From: Tulasnella sp. 424 | Taxonomy: Eukaryota; Basidiomycota; Agaricomycetes; Cantharellales; Tulasnellaceae | Assembly: GCA_019633425.1 (NCBI GenBank) | Contig: WSUB01000033.1 | Location: 186,001 to 250,000, forward strand | Length of the DNA: 64,000 nucleotides | Reading direction: 5' to 3' | Shown here: positions 46,925 through 59,464 of the stretch, in pieces | Numbering within the stretch: position 1 is the first letter of the stretch | Layout of the letters: the number at the start of each line of letters is the position of its first letter | Notes under the pieces: model-generated | What the model saw: only the letters and a program-made list of their open reading frames with translations | The model's database searches: none | What the model was told of the DNA's origin: nothing | Translations under genes and position numbers: made by a program

Positions 46925-47199
46925 TTCCCAGTAGTAAACAATATCCTGGTGTTTTTTCTTTGTGTGACAAGGCGTTACTCTAACAGGTTCTAAAACCATG
47001 GTGACAACAGCCCGTCCCCTCAATCAAAGAGCAGCTTTCAATCACCTTCAGGCGCTTTCTTAGATCAGCGCGCCTTCTAGTTTCGTGGGCTGGAATAACA
47101 ACTAACACGGACGGCCGCAAGTGCCCACCCGCCGAGACGCACTCTATCCCCATCTCAATTTCCAAATCTCACACTCGGTACATTCCCAGTAGTAAACAA
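46925..47199. promoter_or_regulatory. Pair of identical 17-bp elements with forkhead-like core
   Basis: ttcccagtagtaaacaa occurs at 46925-46941 and again at 47183-47199. Each contains GTAAACAA, a match to the forkhead-factor consensus. They lie about 450 and 710 bp upstream of the HMG gene start. Identity over 17 bases within 275 bp is unlikely by chance in unique DNA. Confidence 0.55.
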
Positions 47200-48862
47200 G
47201 ATGCATCGCGACTCCCGACGCTCGTGAGTATTTGCGTATCCACTTGAACGGGCCCGAGTGCTCTGCGCGGTTCCTAAACCACACAAAGGCAGACCCCCGC
47301 CGACCCGGGCCCGTCTCATCTTGCTCTTTCAGGAAATCAAACCCCCGACGTGTTTGGGGCAAAACTTCTTCCAGTTACTTATCATATCGCTCTCCCCCTG
47401 CGATTTGCCTTACCCCTCGCGTAAACTAGTTTCTCGAAGGCTGACGGACGTGCGCCGCCAAGATGCAATTGGTCCAACGGCAAATGCGGCGTTAGTGACG
47501 AGTCGGCGTTTACTGCCTCAGTCATTCCCGGTTTTCGACGTTTTTACGTCCAACTTGCACTGGACCCCAAAGGCCTCTCTATCATCCACTTCCTTCATGT
47601 CCTCGGATCCTGTAATAATCGTTTCATCACCCGAGTAGTCATGCCATCATCTGTCCAAGCGTCGATTGCGATTCCCCCCTCCACGGAGAGGCTCAAAGAC
47701 CGACTACCCGACTCTCATTAAACGTGTGCCCCTCACCACCCAGCCCCCCTCACACGCACCCTACCGCTCCCCACTGACCGCGAAGTACGCAGTATGAGCA
47801 CACGAGGGGCACTGTGCGAGTGGCCGACTCATGAGAGCATGTCGTGTCCAATCCGCGGGAAGTACTGTACGCTTCCCACCGTCGGGCCTCTTGCCTTCGG
47901 AACTCAATTCCCGACGTTCACCCGACCCAAAACAAACACCACACCACCACCGCCTTCTTTGAACTTCTCTCCTCCTCCGCGCCTACTTGTGTACGACTAT
48001 GTATTGAATCGCAGTCTTATGACGAGAACTTGTTATTATCGAAGGATTTCGTGAAATTCTCCCACGTCCGTGTTCGATTTTTGCATTGCCGAGCCACCGA
48101 ACAACATGCACACGGAGGGGCGCGAGAAATTTTCTACTCAATTTGGGAGATAAAGGCGCACTCCTCTCTTTACCCCTCAATTGCAATGCGCCTCCCAAGA
48201 ACTTCTTCTTCTCCTGAGATCTGTCTGCCACGCGATAACCCCCGACGCGCGCGTGTGTTTTACGCTCAATTGGGCAAAAGAACCTCCCGCCGTCGGCTCT
48301 TTGTGAACAAATGCGGCAATCGCACGGGGGCGCACCATGCCACCCTAAGCCGCCATACACATGCACGTGCCTTGGTGCAACGAAGGTTTGAAGAACGCTA
48401 CGTAAAGCCTTTTGACCGACGATCTCGGTGACTGCTTCTAGTTCTTGTGAGACTACTGGCTTTCTCGGTCATGCATCCTGGTTCACCGCTTTTGTGGCCC
48501 GTTTTACAATCACTGCCGGCGGAACAACTCCTTCGCGGAGAGTGCGTACACAAAATGATGGGGGCATTTTTGGATGGATGGGCTAGTTGTGGATTGCAGG
48601 ATCACGACACGAGTACGAAGCGAGTAGTTTTTTCTCGAGCTGGTGCTAAAAAGTGGCTGTGCTTCTTTCGATCGGCTTTTCTGTGGGGCTAGTATGATCG
48701 GCGCACTAGCTCGCAGCACACACCTACTCCACACCACCGAAACGTGCTCGACTCGAACCGAACTTGCTACGGAAGGCTGTATGCCTATAATGAAAAAGAT
48801 CTCGCTTAGTTGAAGGTCGATGACTCGAGACTAGGCAGTTCGCTTGCTCTCTTCCTCGTTGA

Positions 48863-48875
48863 GGGGGGGGGGGGG
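48863..48875 (+). repeat. Homopolymer run of 13 G
   Basis: Thirteen consecutive G on the plus strand within the gene-poor region, followed by agagg. Such runs are prone to slippage and could form G-quadruplex-like structures. Confidence 0.8.
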
Positions 48876-51800
48876 AGAGGTTCTACCGCCCTGCGACAAC
48901 CGATTGTCACGCTCGGGACGGATTAACCCGCCCCTCTCATTGAATTCTCTTAAATTACATTCTCTCTTGAGGTACAACGAAACAAATAAAATTGGAGCCC
49001 AGCTAGGTGAGAAGAAGCCCCTGGGAGCCAGCAGCTTCCTAGACCGAGCCTTTGTGCTCCCGATCTGTCCGCCGCACTGTGTTCGCCGTTCTCTCCCGTT
49101 CGTTGCCAGGCGTTCCTTCGTTCCTCCTAGGGATTAGAGTCAATTTCACGAAAAGAGGAGGGAGTTTCATGTTGTTGACTTCAGGGAGAGCGAGTTTCGA
49201 GTCGACTGCGATGGAAGTGAGAGAGGGTGTGTAGGCAAGTGCTTCGCCAGGACCGCCCAACTCTAGGTTGAACAGCTTTCGGAAGCGAGCGAAACGTTCC
49301 TTCACATAGTGATCTGCCCAGCTAGCCATGCATCCCTGGTCTTTCTACGTTGGCACGAGTAGGGATGTGTGGGTCGAGCGCGCTGGCAAGGTTTTGGGGG
49401 GTCATCGTCCCCAATAAAGAGTCGCTATTCTTGCTTTGTAGCTACACAAGAAACCCGAGCCTCTGCTTCCAAGTATACATTTCGCTGCATCGTGTCTTCG
49501 CTACCGTAAATCATATGTCGCTTCGGGCACCAAAGCGGGCAAAACCTGCGGACGGTTCCTGTTGCCCCATTTCCCCCCCTCAGCATCACAACGCCACATT
49601 CCTCCTGATCATTCGCCCTAGTTCCCATCTACGGCATACCTTGCGTGACGACGATCGAACAACGACGCCCTCCTAAATACCTGTTTCGGGTTTGTTTTTC
49701 GCTATCCTTACTTTGAACGCAATATCGTAACAGCACCAACCCCCGACGGGCCCGAGAGCATCGATCGCGCCTGCGTGCAGGCCCAACCATCAATCAATCA
49801 CTCTAACCTTGAACAACAGGTTCAACGTTGTTGTCACCCCTCTCTCTTTATTTTTTGGGGGCAGGAGGGGGGTCTCAAGGCGCGGACCGCCGGGACGGCA
49901 TTCCGAATTAGACAAGTGGGGACAACTGTATTTTTGAAAATGCCCAGGCAACGACGCTAACGTAATTTTTGGGGGCGATGGGGCATTTGCCGAGCCATCG
50001 CTGTCCACTTGTTTTAGCACCGTCTTAGCACCGCCCGCCGTTGTTTGGTTTTTCTTTTTCATTCGGACTTGTTCGCTCTAGACTCGTCACACGGTCGGTC
50101 GGCAGCGCCGCCACAAAAGACTCTAGACTATCGCGGCCCCCACGCAAAAGAAAAGCCGTGAAATGGACAAACCAAGACCGGAACGCGTCGTCCGGCGGAG
50201 TCGGGAGGGAGGGAACGTGACAACTAAGCGCTTGGGAAATACGTTGGGACGAGACGGGAGGGCAGAAAATTATTGCTAATAGATAATTATATTCTTTTTA
50301 CGAAATAAAAGATCACCGGGGAACTCAGTCCTCCGGAAACGGAAGGTGAGGATTTACCGCTTCGTATTGGATAGAAGGGAAAAGCAAGCCGGATCACAGC
50401 CCGCCGCGATAAGTGGGAGGTCCTCCACTCGACTCGCTTAATTCTGACCCAGAAAGCAATATCGATCCAACGGCAACCTTGCCTTGCGCCACGCTGCGTG
50501 CGTGCGTGTGTGCGCGTCAGACTCTTTTCGCAGTGCGAAGGACAGCGGAAGGGACCATTTCTGGGGACTCCCAGATAGTCGTTTGTAGATGCAGAAGCTT
50601 GCTCTCGTCGCACCTCAGGTAGAGAAACAAGGAAGCTATCAGAGAGGGGTGGGGGGCGTGTTGGAAGCAATGCAACGTGCCCGATAGCATCTTGACACTG
50701 CACGTAACAACCTCGACTTGGAAAGTGTCACCCGAGGCTCGAAACACCCCGCTGGTACCACATGAGCAGCCCACCCCTCCCAGCCCCCCGATGAAATCGC
50801 TTACCTCGGCCCTTCCTATCGCGATGGGGGCTGAGGGCAATAAGGGATGTGAGAATAGGAGAAATTATTGGAACAAGGCGAGAGAAGAAGAAGGGGAAGG
50901 GAAGGTCAGGTCTTTCGGAGTTTTGCGAGCCGAGAGGAGATGATGCGACGGGGAAATTGGAGCCGAGGTTTTCTTTTTTTTATCGAAGGTTATTCTTCTT
51001 TCGCACCCTCGGCGTCCGGTCACGAGTGCCGCGAGGTCATCGAATTTCATTCTCTGTTAAGCTGGCTGAAGGACTTGTGCGCTTTGGTCGATGCTTGCTG
51101 AACGGGCTACCTGAGACGGTTGGCCGTGCCAGGGGCAGCCCATTAACGACTCGGAAAGCTCCGTGTGCCGTTTACAGTCCGTTGACTCCTCCCCATCCGG
51201 GCACGCGGAACTTTTTGGCTGCCTCGGCTCCCTCCGAGTCCACTTCTCTCTTTTTTTTGCAATTACGTTCATCCGGGCGTTACAAAAGAGCCTTGGGAAA
51301 AGGAATATCCAACGTGTAGGACCGACCAATCGTCAAGCCATCAAAGCCGAGGCCCCGAACAGTAACTGGACATGTTCCCTCGTCAAGGGGCCCGGTGATC
51401 TAGATAACATCTACGATTTGAACCCCTTTGGCCCTTTGCCCGATACGCCACGCGGGTCCCGATTCATCTCACAAGCCTAAAGGGGTCAATTTGTTTTGGT
51501 CACAAGGGACAATTTAATTCAATTTTCTGCCATTTTTCGTCTGTCAGCGCGCGCGCAAAAACCCGCTCCCCGCAAGCGCTTTTGTGTATCCATGCAGCAA
51601 AGGCGAACTCAGTAGGAACCGCGCTAGTGCAAACGGACTACGAAAGGGCTATCAGCGATGCCGCGGGTGACGACGTCGCCAGTCTGCGTTGAAATAGTGA
51701 GGGGACAAGTGCAAGTTGGACCATGGTCGCTACGAGTGACTCAGCCAACTAACTAGGCCCGATGGTGATCTTGCGGCGTGTTTCGAGGTTTTGGAGCAGC

Positions 51801-53441
51801 CACTTCATCTACAACGTCAATCGGGGCCTGGTAAGGAGTGTCATAATGGGGGGGAGTTACAAGAAGATGCATCGGGCCCCGCAAATGGGCCACACGGCCA
51901 ACTCAGCTTCTCGACGATAAAGGAAAGGCATGATCATGTGCTAAGAACGAACAAAGTACCAGGTGGGAAGGGGCACTCATCGTTTGAACTGAATGGCAGC
52001 GTGTCGTCATCCAACCTTAGCTAGTGGCTATGAGGGGGTGCCAATTACGAGGGGCAAGCCTTGAGTCTGGAGCTAGAGCTACATAACGAGCGCGGAGATG
52101 AAACTTCTTTAGTGTTGTCCTCGTAGTTTTGATTGATTGGTTTTCGTGGAAGTCTTTTTCCTTAACCTGGGGGGCTAGGATAGCGTCGCCCGATGCATCC
52201 GGGATGGGTTAGGACCAGCTAGATGGACTCCGCCGATCGGCTACCAAGAACCCTGATATCGCGATAACAGGGACGACCAAATGCGTTCATTGCGGAGGTG
52301 TTTCATTTCCCCTCTCAGCAAAACTGAATTGATGGCACGGAGAACACACTTCCCTCCACGGCAAACACACCCCGATCCGGTATAGCTCGTAAAAGATGCA
52401 ATCAAGATCAAATCGCGATGTCCCCGTGAACCACTCCCTCGGGCTGGCACTCCCCCCAAAGACTCGAGCGAGGAAGTGGAAGCGGTACCGCAACGCCCCC
52501 ACGGGACAGTCAGCTGAGCCTGGCAAAACCTTTTTGGGACCGAGAGTTTGACGTGGCTGGTCCGATAACGATTGACATTGTGAGATGCATCGGGACATCG
52601 GGCTGCGGGCTCAATGTAGGCACTTCATCGGGAACACTCAAACTGAGCCCCCAAAACACCTATACCTGGGTGAAGCCCTCAGGCATACACTGTGGCGGTG
52701 ACGCTGACGTCGTTGCGTGGGTGCTCACAGAGCGAGAGTGCCCCTGTGAACCACCTGTTCTCGCGGTGTTTCAATTTGGACCGCGCGCCCGAATTGCTAC
52801 GGCAGAGCAAACGATAGGTTCTCCTTTCCCAGTGCGATTACGCCCGTCTCGCATTCCAACGATGCTGTTAGTTGACGAGGTGCCCATGGTATGTATCATG
52901 CTTGTTCCCCTCTCGGTCGACACGATCTTCCCAGGCGGCATAACGCTTCGCAGCAAGTTTGCAGTCGAACACACCAACTCTATTAAACTTTTGAACTCGT
53001 TACGAGTGCATACCAGCTCTGCTCGGAATTGACAAGCCCGCTTGCCCTTACAGCTCACTGGCTCGAGGGAACGTGGTGGCGTTTCCCCACGGTAGACAAA
53101 GGCAGCGGTCTCATTTGCTTCGTCCAACACCTATTATCTAACAGGTTAGTGAAAATCGTATTCAATCAACTCGTATTAGTGCAGAAGTGCGCGAAGGGAG
53201 ACTTATCGGAGACGGCATCGATGGACTGGTGGCACAAGATAGCTTATTTACCATTCCGAGGAGCCCAGCCCGGTGGCGAGAGCCAAATGCGGCCCAGGTA
53301 TGATCTGCGTCGACAGCACGCCCGGCATCTCTGAAATGCTATCACTAACTCTTGAAACCTTTCCGTGTTGAGAAAGGTTGCCGATTTACTCTCGATAAGC
53401 TGTTCGGAGAGCTGCTTTTGGCTGTGACAATACGGTTTCTG

Positions 53442-53754
53442 GCCGTCGCTTTCCGAGCTGGAGCTTTCCCCTCCGGATTCGACGAGCGCTCTCGTGACTA
53501 ACGTGAGTACATTCATAAACACTCTACCATTCCGAAAGCTTTCTGACTCCCACTTTTAGCCAGGGCTCTAGATTAGTGGCCTTGTGTCCGAGAGACGGTC
53601 CTACCGTCGCTTTCGTAGCTTACCCCGTCCCTCCGGGTTCGACGAGTGCTCTTGTGACTAGCGTGAGTACCTTCATAAACACTCTACCACCCTCGAAGTC
53701 TTCTGACTCCACCTTATAACCAGGGTCTAGATTAATGGTCTGTGTTAGAGGGAC
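53442..53754 (+). repeat. Imperfect tandem duplication of about 155 bp with intron-like signals
   Basis: Unit A (53442-53597) and unit B (53603-53754) align throughout. Shared blocks include ccgtcgctttc, attcataaacactctacca and tctagatta. Each unit carries GTGAGTAC about 65 bases in, followed about 50 bases later by cttttag (A) or ataaccag (B), as an exon-intron unit would. No open frame spans either unit usefully. Confidence 0.65.
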
Positions 53755-55225
53755 GATCGTAATTTCGGGGAGAGCCATCCGGCTGACAGCGGTTCAACTT
53801 ATTCCTAAAATGAAGGATTCTCGACTCCCAAACAGTCCCAGTCTTTCGAGGCGCCCTCGGTACCGGGTCTGTCCACAGTCTTCTCGTTACTTCCGGGGGA
53901 AATACGTCGCAAACTACCAACATCAACTTTGCGCGTCGGTCATTTCACTCGGGGGCGTCTCCCACGAAACCGCGAGTCGCAACCCGGTGACACTCGGACG
54001 CCACAACGATTGCAAGATCGACTCTCTCACATCAACACGCATTCTCTTGGAATCCACGGGGTTCCGTAGATTGGGGGTGATGTATTAACCACTAGGATTC
54101 CATTCCGCGGGAAAAGACTACTACCAAAAACCGTACCAAGCCCGAACTCCACACATAATCGACGGATCGACAATACACGCGCCCAAGCCCAATTTCCATG
54201 GATACAGTACCTGTGGCACATAGTGGATTTCCCGCCAAACACGGGAGGCGGGGTCAAAGCGGCGTGGGGGGGATCAGCGAGACGAGACGAGACTTGTGTC
54301 TAATCCCGCGCAAGACAATCCTCCGGACCGCGCGCCACTTTGCTACCACCGCAACCTTCCTTCGGCCATTGGCTTCGGTGTACGTTACTTCTATCAACTT
54401 CTCTCCCCGGGGAACGGCCCGCCATCAAAATAAATAACAACTTTATTGGGGGTTTTTGTCTTTCGGGAAATGTGGATGGGTCTTGGGTTCGGTGGGTGGT
54501 GGGCTGTGGGTGGCTTTGCTATCCCCGGCGAGTGGTAAATGCCGGACAGGAGAACTCCCCTTCGACCCACACCGCCCTTCTCCTATCCTTCTTATTCGTT
54601 CCTCTGAGAGTCGATTGGAGCCAAGGAACATAGTTCGATCAATGCCGAAGTCCCCCCAAATCGAAGCGCCAGTGACTTTCTCGCGGCAACCTCCGTTTGG
54701 ATCACGGAGGGCCCTAAACCAATGCCAGCGAGTCCATTCGAAAGCTTCCGTCTTTCTAAAGGTCACACAGCGAGGCTATATATCAGTTCACCGCCTGGGA
54801 AGATCCAGTGGTTTCACTTGTTCGAAGTGTGATGTCTCGGGTTGGGAAGCAACGGTGTTCGAGATACGAGTTTGCCTCTACTGTCCAGCTGTCCAGAAAC
54901 TTGCGAATGCCGCACTAAGCCCATCCACCGCCCGCCGCAGCGTTCCCGTGGTATATATCGTTTCGAAGACCTTCGGATCACAGCAACTAGGTAACCAACC
55001 AACCAACCCACTGGCAAAGGCCAGTCCAAGGTCCTGGGGAGGTGGGGACAATCTTTCATGTAAACGATACACAGGACCAGCAATCGACTAATAACACCCG
55101 AAACGCCAAAATCTCCGCTTAAAAACTCGAACGATGCTATTCGCATCAACAAAAAAAGAAAGGTAATAAGTAAAGAATATAGTTACGTAGCGTTCGAATA
55201 GCCGCCGTAAGACCCATAAACTTGG

Positions 55226-58137
55226 TCATGCCATAGCCATGTCCTCCAGCTTAATACGATGGTCCATAAGAGCCTCTCCATCTACCGGCGTATTCAGTGC
55301 GCTAGCCGTGTCCACAGTAAGTTGGTCACCATCGATGTCTCCGTCGGGAGTGGCGTGCAACGTATTTTCCTCGTCATCCTTCCCAAACATCTCGTCCATG
55401 ACATCGTTGAAGTTGACTTCGTCGCCATCCAAAGTAAAGGCATCGGTATCTTCAATTCTGATCGACAGCTCGCACCCTCGAAGTGTGGTACTCGAACTCG
55501 TGCTGGTGCTGCCACTGGAACCCCCTCTTCGAGGGTCGGCTGTCGATGACTGCGAGTTGGAACTTGACGACGGGCTTGCGACAACCTTGGCCGCTTTCTT
55601 CTTGTCGATTTTATGCATGGCTTTTGCGAAGAAGTCTTTAGTGTATTTCCTGATTTTGGCCTGCTTGTCGTCCGAAAGTTTGTCCAGTTTTGATGTTGCG
55701 TAGGTGGATGATTTCTTTTCCTTCTCCGCGATCGACATCGTGCACTGTGGAAGCAAGTCAGCAGCTGCTTCTCGAATAGCGGACGATGCAACAAGACTGG
55801 CTGACCTCTTCAGCAAATCTTTTGAAGGTATCCTTGCCCATAGGCTTAGCGTACTTCCCGGCTGCCTTCACGACGACGGCTCCGACGAGTTTCTTCAACT
55901 GCTTCTCCTTCAGAGCGTCCGCCTTAGCCTTATCTATCGGCGGTCGAGTTTTCGACTTTTTAGGAGCGGGTTCAGGGGTGTTGGCCGCTGCCATTTCCGC
56001 CGCGGCGGCGTTAGCTCGGGCAATGATGGCGTCCAATTGATCCCTAGTTGGTTCTCTGGGTAGTAGCGGAGTCTGAGAGGGGATTGCTGTCTGTTCGTAA
56101 GCCACATGCGCGGAGACCCGGCGGAAAGATGTGTTCGGTGCGGGTGGAGGTAGGTCCAGTGGGATTTCAATGTCGTCGACTCTTGGTCGCTTCTTGGGTC
56201 TCTCAGACTCTTCTTCGATGGTGATGTGCGTGATGGTTTGAACGTCGTCGTCTTCCAGCTTTCGCCGCGGAATACGATATCCTTGTTCTAGTTGTGACCA
56301 CTTCTCGAGGATCTGGGAGTTGGGGGAGGTGTCAGTCGTAGTTGTCCAAAATGGATAGCATCGGGTCGGTTACCTCGCTAGAAAGAGATGACAGTGTCTC
56401 GTCCTCTCCATCAACGAAAGGCCGGATAATATCCTCGAAGCCTACATCTTCGACTTTGATCCGGTTTACCAGCGGTAGCTTTTTGACGCTGTTCAAAACC
56501 TGGAAACGAGGTCAGTCGCTCGTTCACGCCGACCAGTCCAAGAACCTTCTTACTGAGATAGCGAGCTCAAGTTCGTCGTCGTACTCTTGCAGTATATCGG
56601 CCATAAGACCCAAGCCACGTAGCCGAAGGATGTTCCTTAACGTCGCAGCATCATCCGTCATCTGTTACAGGCACACTGTCAGCGACCCCCCAAGCCGGAA
56701 GCCCTTATCAGCCGTACCTCGATACGACTTAGGAGTTTCTCTAGCATTGGAAGAGTAGACCCAAGAGCCTTCCGCATTGCGTTGATGAGCGCCGGCACTT
56801 CGTCAGGACGAACCGGTCGAAGGGTAAAGTTAAGTTCCTCCTCGATTCGCTGCTCTGAAGTCTTTTTGTTTTTCTTGCTCTTCTTCGGAATATTGATATT
56901 GAGTTCGCGTATCTGTTCGTCATCCAAACCCAGCGCTAAACTTCCAAGTTAACATATTTTATCCCAGAAAGGTTGCAGGGCTGGTGCTTGCCTTCGATGT
57001 AGACATCATCCATGCTCGCCACCTCAGTTTGGGTCTTGCCGCCAATGAAACCTACACAATTAGGCTCGCCGCAATAACACGTTTGTGCGTCATGGCTGTC
57101 GATGAACAAGATTCAGTATGATTTACGTCCATGTGGCAGGTAGCGTTTCATACCCGTATCGGTCCACGTTGTAGTTGAACGTTATCTCCTCGTCCTTCTT
57201 GATATCCCGCTTTGCAAAGACACCCATCCTGATCCTGTTCCCGACGAACCATTTTGCCACATAACTGTTCGGGTTACAACTGTGGTTCGCAAACCGACCG
57301 ATCCCACCCCGTTTCGTTGCGTCGATGAACTGAGGAAATCGATCCACGAGTATCTGATCAGATTCATGCCTCAGAGCATCCGTTCAATAATCCTACCTCG
57401 CCCTTCTGCAGCATCATGAAGTAAAAGTGCTTAACGCCCTCATCATTGTACGCCCTCATCCTCCTTAGGAGTGTTGGCTCCGACACGACTTCCCCAATGT
57501 ACTCATATATGAAATCATTCCTAATAACCGGGAGACGTATTCCATGAGCAATAATGGTCATTGGGGCTTAGGACGTCATCAGACGACTTGCCGTTTGAGG
57601 TCGGAACCTGCTCGCAGACCAAACCCCTTCTTCTCCGTCTGCACGATTTCGAGGTTAGCATACTGCTTCCGCTGAAACCTAAGTTCATAAGATGAGAGAC
57701 GTCCGAAAGTCAATAGCTGAGCTATAGGATGAAGCTCCGGGGGGATGAGTGTGACGCCGGCCTCACCGTTGATTTTGGCAGTAGGATTTGGACCGGCATT
57801 CAGACTCTGAGCATTCTGTTTGCGTTAAGCGGTTGATACAGTCTGCGTTCTCTCCGCATGCGGTATACGACGTGCATTCCTCTATACGAATGGTGTACCG
57901 GTGAGGACCGACATACGTTCGGTATCTTGCGTTGCTGGTGCTGAAGGGGGCAGCAAACTCACCATGCGCAGGGTCGAAGGTGCAGTCGCAGGGGAACGCA
58001 TCCTCAGCCTGCCTCTGCTTCCCTAATGACTTGTTCTCATATGTATTGTTCTGTATCTCAGTGAATGCTTTCCTGGCTTCCCGCTCTGCCCTGGGCAGAT
58101 GGCCAATGAGTATTGGTGGCGTGGATGTCTTGGACAT
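55226..58137 (-). CDS. SET2: Histone H3 lysine-36 methyltransferase Set2
   Basis: Eleven minus-strand exons: 57963-58137, 57767-57881, 57592-57678, 57397-57520, 57154-57329, 56992-57095, 56718-56935, 56554-56661, 56374-56499, 55806-56312 and 55226-55744 (752 residues; yeast Set2 is 733). The AWS Cys cluster lies at about 48-97, the SET domain ([34 protein letters not shown]) at about 98-228 and post-SET ([10 protein letters not shown]) to about 245. A helical LEDGF-binding-like region spans about 290-410 and the SRI domain, which binds the phosphorylated RNA polymerase II CTD, about 555-630. No WW domain was found. Introns after exons 3 and 6 begin with GC instead of GT. It marks transcribed chromatin. 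Confidence 0.94.
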
Positions 58138-59464
58138 TGAACGTCAATTATAGCAACGACAGTCTGGAAAAGAATAAGGCCAAAGGAGAAGTAGAGAAGA
58201 AGTGGTAGTGATACTTGACGAAGCGAAAGGCTGGGGGGTGAAAAGAGAACGAGACAAGCCGAGGAGGTAGGTGGAGGGGAGATGGGTGTTGGTGAAAAGA
58301 CAAAAGCCGCGAGGACCGACAAGGCGACGGGAAAACGGCGTGCCCGCCGACGTCGGCGAGCTTTGCATGGACCTGACCTCCTCCTCTCCCATCTCCTTAG
58401 CAGTAGTAACCTGCAAGCGCTCGCTTCACGCTGAAGGGCGCAGGTGTAGTCTGGGACGGAGGAGGCAGTGGTCTGCATTGGAACTTGGACTGTTCACTGG
58501 CCCCCAACTCTCCTTCAGAGAATCTAAGAAATCGCATCGGATTAGCATTCGGATCACAATCGTAAGGCCACGGGTGCCTGGTCAGAGCGCTTACCGTAAA
58601 GCAGGTTCCTCCGCTCGGCCGGTGTAGGCTTGTGGTTGCTCGCTGGGCCCAATTCGAGCTGGCTACGTTTGCTGCTCCTCCTGAGGCCGAATTCGTCAGC
58701 CAAGCTCATCCCTTTACCTGCTTAAGCCAATGGGGCATATTCGGAGAACCTTAAGAGCCGAAGCAGACGGAATGTGGGGGTTCGTGAACGCAGCCGGGTG
58801 GAATAAATCATCACGGCACATCTTCTTCCTTTCCAGAGCAACTGAAGGGTTCGCCCTCGAGGGTATCATTCAATATTGAAGACTTTGACCATGTCGTTGG
58901 TACTGAAGGCAAGGGTAACCTCGTGCCCGTGATTCGCGAGCAGTCTGGGTTTGCACGTCTTTTATTCGTCAATGCTTTGCGAGGGCAACTAAAAATGTTG
59001 AATGGTTGATTTTTGAAGCGGATCGATTGGAGAAATGTCGAGAAATGAGCAGTGGCATGAGTGCATATGGTGGCTGCAGCGGCTTCACCTCATGCAAAAG
59101 GTGCCGGGTCTCGCGGTCCCGGGTTTAATCGTGTTTAGCCTCCAACCACCACCGGCTCATCTCATTCAGCTGCGTCTTTGACTCATCGCGGGGGGTACGG
59201 ATTTAAGTGGCTACGAATTAGAGTTAAAGAACATTCAATACCATTGCGCGAACGGGTCAGCTTCCTTGAGCGTCAGGACATCTTCCGCCACCGTACAGTA
59301 ACCTCACGACTCATTTCGAACTAGGCTTGATTCCCTGTCGCGATCCATCTGTGACTCGTTATTTGCAAGCACACGAGACTTCCAGTTAAATTCGTCTGAG
59401 TTATATGTTCACAGACTGAACCCTCACACCGAATCTCTCGCCTCCATTGCTCACCTTCGCCCTC
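58138..59464. promoter_or_regulatory. Divergent spacer between SET2 and the second F-box-like array
   Basis: 1.33 kb with no supported gene. The first 400 bp should hold the SET2 promoter and leader. The last 150 bp resembles the leaders of the downstream array genes (for example ccagttaaattcgtc), although the leader-intron donor seen in later copies is not intact here. Confidence 0.5.

Larger units (their letters stand above)
46476..55225. other. 8.75-kb region without a credible gene, upstream of the HMG gene
   Basis: Only short, overlapping open frames exist on both strands, the longest about 210 codons, and none has coherent splice structure or a recognised domain. The flanking genes are both on the minus strand, so all of this DNA lies 5' of the HMG gene and 3' of SET2. 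Elsewhere in the window, spacers are 0.05-2.2 kb. Features inside are a repeated 17-bp element, a run of 13 G (48863-48875) and an imperfect tandem duplication (53442-53754). It may be an extended promoter, a long spliced leader or a noncoding RNA locus. Confidence 0.6.

Noticed and set aside
47844..48431. Plus-strand 195-codon frame
   Set aside because: Composition is Arg/His-rich like a noncoding frame, and the opposite strand is open as well.
52553..53032. Plus-strand 159-codon frame in the gene-free region
   Set aside because: No recognisable domain or splice context, and the opposite strand is also open over much of it. Kept as unexplained.
54456..55091. Plus-strand 211-codon frame in the gene-free region
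   Set aside because: The longest there, but with no motif or splice context and a comparable minus-strand frame in the same place.
59095..59165. Sequence resembling a tRNA B-box (gcggtcccgggtttaatc)
   Set aside because: No matching A-box and no foldable cloverleaf was found around it.
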